From assembly GCF_047511655.1 (NCBI RefSeq), contig NC_133398.1, positions 50,597,638 to 50,661,637 of the forward strand: DNA of 64,000 bases, written 5' to 3'. The notes under the pieces were generated by a model. That model was not told where the DNA came from and did no database searches. It saw nothing but the letters and a program-made list of their open reading frames with translations. Shown here piece after piece: positions 59,060-64,000 of this stretch. The position numbers were made by a program, and so were the translations under genes. This stretch comes from Castor canadensis. Lineage: Eukaryota > Chordata > Mammalia > Rodentia > Castoridae. Every line of letters starts with the position of its first letter. Positions within the stretch are counted from its first letter, which is position 1.

Positions 59060-62000
59060 CCTTAATCTCTTTAGTCTTCTGTGATCAGGAAGATTTATTT
59101 TTCCTTCAATAGACAATTAAAGATACTAGAACAGTAGCAGTAATTGATGTTTGTTAGGGATTGCTCTAATTTCAAGGCTACAGCTTATTTACTGTCAAAG
59201 CTTTAGCAGCTAAACTTCTTCACCCAATGTGGAAGATGGAGTAGAATCCAGCCTCTTGGGAGCAGTAAACTGAAGGGCATACTATTGAGCCACTACTCTC
59301 CCCACATCTAGAGATAAGAAAACACACCAGAGCTCAACCACACCCAGTCCTGTATGGTCTTTCTTAAAACCTCAACTAAAGAGATATACAGGACTGGAAT
59401 CTCCAACTAAAAATTACCCCTGATGCATAAATTTCAACATAAAAACATGAACCAACAAGGCAACAGTTCTCCCTAAAAAACTAATTCCACCACTAAGGAT
59501 TTAAGCAACAATATAGAGGATAAAATATCAAATATTGAATTCCACAAAATAATAATAAAAATGATCAATGGTATCAAAAAGTTTACACATAAGCTAGTGA
59601 TTGAACTCAAAGGGGATATAAACAACTAAAAGAGCTCAAAGAGAATTCAAACAAATGAAGTTAAGAAGACCATGCAAGATATGAAAGAGGAAATCAATGA
59701 AGAGATTGAAATCCTGAAAAATAATAGGAAATGAATTTTGAATGAATAGCTCAATATCCAAAATTAACACAAAAAGAGAAAAGTTTGCTAACAGAGTGGA
59801 GCAAGTTGAAAACTGATTATCAGGAACAGAAGACTAAGGGTAGGAATGTGATAAAAGTCAAACATCATGAAAAAATGCTAAGAAAATATGAATGAAACTT
59901 ATAAGATGTCTGTTACATCATTAAGAAACAAAATCTATAATCATGGACATAGAAGAAAGAGAAGAGATACAAACTAAGGGCATAGATAAATTATTCTCCA
60001 ACCTTGAGAAATGGAGGGAAATCTAGGTAGAGGAGACTTACAGAATACCAAACTATCAGGACCAGAAAAGCAACACTCTCAGACATATCACAATCAAAGC
60101 ATTCAATAAATAGAACTAAGAAAGAATACTGATAATTGCAAATGAGAACAAACAAGTCACATATAAAGGCAAATCCATTAGATTAACATAAGATTTCTCA
60201 ACAGAAATTCTAAATGCAGGAAAATCATGGAAAGATATTTTTCAGGCCTTGAAAGAAAGCAACTGTAAACCTTCACTAGTGTATTCAGCAAAAAATCCTT
60301 CCCAATTGAAGGAAGAATAAAAACTTCCACAAAAACCAAAAACTAAAGGAATTCATGACCAGCAAATCAACACAGCAAAAAATGCTTAAATTCTACACAC
60401 AGGAAAAAGAAATCAGGATCAACCAGGAAAATGCAAGAAAAAATTTTTATCAAGCAGACTAATAAAACAAAGAACAGAGGAAAAGTAAACATCAGAGGAA
60501 TAAATTACTGGAGACGTCACACACCTATCAATACTAACACTGAATGTTAATGGCCTCAATGTCTCAGTCAAAAGACATAGAATATCAAATTAAATTGAAA
60601 AACAAGACCCAACCATTTGTTGCTTACAAGAAACACATGTCACTGAGAAAAACAAACACTGGCTAAGAGTGATAAGGTAGAAAAAGATTTTCCAAGCAAA
60701 TGAACCCCCAAAAGAGACAGGAGTAGCTATTCAAATCAGGCCTTAGATTAAAATCAGAAGAGACAATAAAGGTCATTTTATATTATTAAAAAGAAAAGTT
60801 CATCAAGAGATAGAAAGATTCTTAACATATATGCATTAAACATCAGTGAACCCAACTACACTAAAAAAATATAATGGACTTAAAAACACAGATAGACCCC
60901 AACAAAATGATAGTTGGAGAGCTCAATACTCCACTGATATCAAAAGATAGGTCATACAGACAAAAAAACCAACAAAGAAACATCAGAATTAATAGACACT
61001 TTACACCAAATGGACATAATAGATGAATACAGAATATTTCATCCAGTCACCATGCAAAACACATTCTTCTCAGCAGATCATGGAACTTTCTTCAAAATAG
61101 ATCATATTTTAGGACACAAAGCAAGTCTTAACAAATTTAAGAAAATTGAAATGATACCTGTATCATTTCACATCACAATGGAATGAAGCTAGAACTCAAC
61201 AACAAAAGAAACTACAGAAAATATTCAAACACATGGTGACTGAACAACACACTTCTGAATGACCAGTAGGTCATCTTTGAAAAAATAAAAGAATAAATCA
61301 AAAAGTTTCCAGAATATAATAACAATGAAAACACATCCTACCAGAACCTTTGGGACACAGTAAAGGCTGTGCTAAGGGAAAAGTTTATAGCTATGAGTTT
61401 CTACATTAAAAAACAGAGACATCTCAAATAAACAACTTAACATTGCACCTTAAGCTTCTAGAAAAACAAGAACAAACCAAGCCCAAAACTTACCAACAGA
61501 GATAAATAATGAAGATCAGGACTGAGATCAATGCTATCAAGACCAAAAAGAAAAACAAAAAAACTATTCAAAGAATCAATGAAACAAAAAGTTGTTTCTT
61601 CAAAAACGTTAACAAGATGAATAAGCCTTTAGCTAACCTGACTAGATGGAAGAGGGAAAAAAATCCAAATAATAAAATCAGAGATGAAAAATTGGACATA
61701 ACCACAAATACTAATGAAATCCAGAGGATGATTTGAGAACACTGTGAAAACTTATATTCAATTAAACTGTAATATCTAGACAAAATGGATAACTTTCTAG
61801 ATACATTTCACCAACCACAATTGAACCAAAGAGGCAACAACCACCTAAACAGATCTAAAATAAGCAAAAAAATTGAAGGAGTAATAAAACATCTCCAAAC
61901 AAAGAAAAGCCTAGGACCTAATGGATTCATAGCTTAATTTTACCAAACCTTTAAAGAAGAACTAATATTAATATTCCTCAAACTTTTCCAGGAAAAAGAA

Positions 62001-62985
62001 AGGAAGGAGCACTACAAAACTCATTCTATGAAGCCAGCATTACACTCATTCCAAAACCCAACAAAGATAAGAGAAATACAGTCCAATATCTTTCATAAAT
62101 ATAGACAAAAAAGTTAATAAAATATTGGCAGACAGAATTCAACAACATATCAAAAAGATCAGACACCATGACCAAATGAGTTTCATCCCAGGAATGCAAG
62201 AATGGTTCAACATTCACAAATCTATAATTGTAATACTACACATAAACAGAAGTAAAGACAAAAATCACATGGTGCTCAGAAAATATGCAGAAAAAACCTC
62301 TGACAAAATTCAATACCTTATCATGATAAAAGCACTGAAGAAACTAGAAATAGAAGGAATGTTCTTCAACATAATAATAAAACATATAGCCAACATTAAA
62401 CTAAATGGAGAAAAACTGAAATCATTCCTGCTTAAGTCAGTAATGAGACAAGGATGTCTACTTCTCTCACTCTTATTCAATATAGTTTTGGAATTCCTAG
62501 CCACAACAATAAGACTAGAGCTATAAATAAAAGGAATTCAAATAGGGAAGAAAGAAGTCAGACTATCCCTACTTACAGATGAAATGCTCCTATACCAAAA
62601 AGACGCTAAAAACTCCAACACCACCAAAATACTATTAGAAATCACAAACACTTTTGGCAAAATAGAAGAATAGAAATTCAATATCCAGTAATCAGTAGCT
62701 TTTCTGCATACCAACAATGAACAGACTGAGAAGGAAATCAAGGAAACAATCCTACTTACAATAGCTTCAAAACAATAGTGTATCTTGGAATAAATTTAAT
62801 GAAGGAAACTAAAGATCTTTTTAGTGAAAAATACAAACTATTGAAGAGAGAAATCAAAGAAGACATTAGAAGAAGGATAGATCTCCCATGCTTGTGGATC
62901 AGCAGAATCAACATTGTGAAAATAGCCATACTACCAAAAGCAATATATATGTTCAATGCAATCTCTATCAAAATTCCACTGACAG
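59060..62985 (+). mobile_element. Degenerate L1 with ORF1 and ORF2 remnants, forward
   Basis: 5' part near 59060-59450, then a broken ORF1 (coiled-coil-like 'gatatgaaagaggaaatcaa' region at 59678, RNA-binding part to about 60480). ORF2 follows from about 60500: endonuclease start 'caatactaacactgaatgtt', and QETH near 60628. Reverse transcriptase lies around 62125-62700 ([40 protein letters not shown] at about 62444). The catalytic FADD is replaced by LTDE in SLLTDEMLLY (about 62565). The thumb motif [25 protein letters not shown] is at 62880-62970. It is inactive and interrupted at about 62985 by another L1. Confidence 0.88.
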
Positions 62986-64000
62986 AGGATCCAAGATGAT
63001 GACTAGGAAGCAGAAGCAGACAGTGTGAGCTCTATAAATCAAAAATCTTGCTGAGATGCTGGAGCCACACTTGCAGATAAAGCACAAAAAAGAATCAAAA
63101 CTTCAACACCCTAAGGCCCTAGCCTGAACAAAGCCTTGCTACTCCACCTTACACTGAGAAAACAGGAGGGCTACCATGCCACCAGATGCCAGCTCCAAAC
63201 CTGCTTGGGAGACTTTCAGCAGACCAACAGGTGAGCACCAAGTGTCAGGCAGTATTCCCCTAGCCACCCCTGGGATAAACCATCATAGCCCCCTGGGAAG
63301 ACTGACACTCTGCCCTGCAAAGAAAAACAAAACAAAACAAAAAATTGAATAAACAAGGAACTGAAAAGTAACACACAGCAGAGGAGGCATGATGCTGTAA
63401 GCACAGTGGAGAAGGGGGCAGGAGCAAGAAGCTGATCTCCATGTAAACTTTCAGTAAACAAATGTCTGGAAAGGCAGAAGGGCTGACAGTGGGCAGGTGA
63501 TAAGCTACTGCCTGAAATAGAGAAGGTAGCAGTCCACAAAGCTAACCTTCTGAGCAACTGAGCAACATCCAAAGTCAAACAACACTGCAAAATTGAAAAA
63601 CAATCAACAAACCATCACAACACACTGACAGCAGGAGGCTGGCTGTGGGATTGCTGACCATGCCCCAGAGAAAGGGGGTGAGGCAAAGAAGCCCCCAGTA
63701 AACCAACACAGTGAAAACCTAATTCTAAAGCAGGACAGCTGGTGGGCTACAGAGCTGATCTCCAGAACCTGAGGACAAGCCACACCTCGCTGAAGGAGGA
63801 GCTGACTAAGCAACTGCCACTGAAAGACAGAAGAAAACCTGGCAAGACTCCCCAACCACCTGGAAAAACTAAGACAGAACTTCTGCTTAAACACCAACAC
63901 CAGGACTGGATGCTGAAGGAGTATCACCAGAACTACTAAAACTGAAATTCTATTGTTCTTGAACCTGGAGTTCTTTTGTGAGTTTGTTTCGTTGTTTTGT
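62986..64000 (+). mobile_element. 5' end (5' UTR) of a second L1
   Basis: ORF2 sequence stops abruptly at 'attccactgacagaggatcc', followed by 'aagatgatgactaggaagca', which resembles the start of an L1 5' UTR (commonly 'aagatggcggctagg...'). GC is higher than in the flanking L1 body and no ORF1 start is reached before the window ends. The 5' UTR normally carries the internal RNA polymerase II promoter. Minus-strand open frames at 63216-63590 and 63604-63927 are judged chance. The element runs past the window edge. Confidence 0.65.

Noticed and set aside
63216-63927. Minus-strand open frames of 107-124 codons
   Set aside because: They are antisense to the L1 5' UTR, with no motif and probably chance openness in GC-richer sequence.

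Overview
This is a mammalian (vertebrate nuclear) window, AT-rich and full of LINE-1 and SINE copies, that covers part of a type I interferon (IFN) gene cluster. The genes are single-exon, as is normal for this family. The SINEs pair a tRNA/ID-like unit with a B1-like (7SL-like) unit, and the L1s have a characteristic 3' end. Together these suggest a rodent outside the mouse/rat group. A beaver-type (Castor) genome is my best guess from memory of such repeats, but the sequence alone does not prove it.

Layout. 1-17 kb: a duplicated non-coding block (1-1985), several old L1s on the minus strand, and a broken IFN-alpha pseudogene on the minus strand (4621-5189). 17.2-17.8 kb: one intact IFN-omega gene on the minus strand with a virus-inducible promoter. 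18-28 kb: gene-free sequence and a long 5'-truncated L1 (21.8-26.5 kb). 28-58 kb: a ladder of plus-strand IFN copies made by repeated segmental duplication. These are IFN-alpha pseudogenes at 28.4, 33.9 and 43.1 kb, a divergent IFN-like pseudogene at 37.75 and again at 53.6 kb, and an open IFN-alpha reading frame at 57.6 kb with a shortened C-terminus. 59-64 kb: a degenerate plus-strand L1 cut into by the 5' end of another L1.

The genes work as secreted cytokines. IFN-alpha and IFN-omega are induced by viruses through IRF-binding GAAANN repeats just upstream of the TATA box, leave the cell by a 23-residue signal peptide, and bind the shared IFNAR1/IFNAR2 receptor. Only two of the seven or eight IFN copies here are open. 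The rest are decayed duplicates, as expected for birth-and-death evolution.

The most useful structural observation is that the two longest duplication units (about 33.5-44 kb and 50.3-58.5 kb) carry different later insertions: two solo class II LTRs and several L1s. Each unit can therefore serve as the empty site for the other. One L1 (38611-39066) is flanked by an apparently identical 246-bp direct repeat, far longer than a normal target-site duplication. I found no CRISPR, RNA gene, Polinton or other unfamiliar system.
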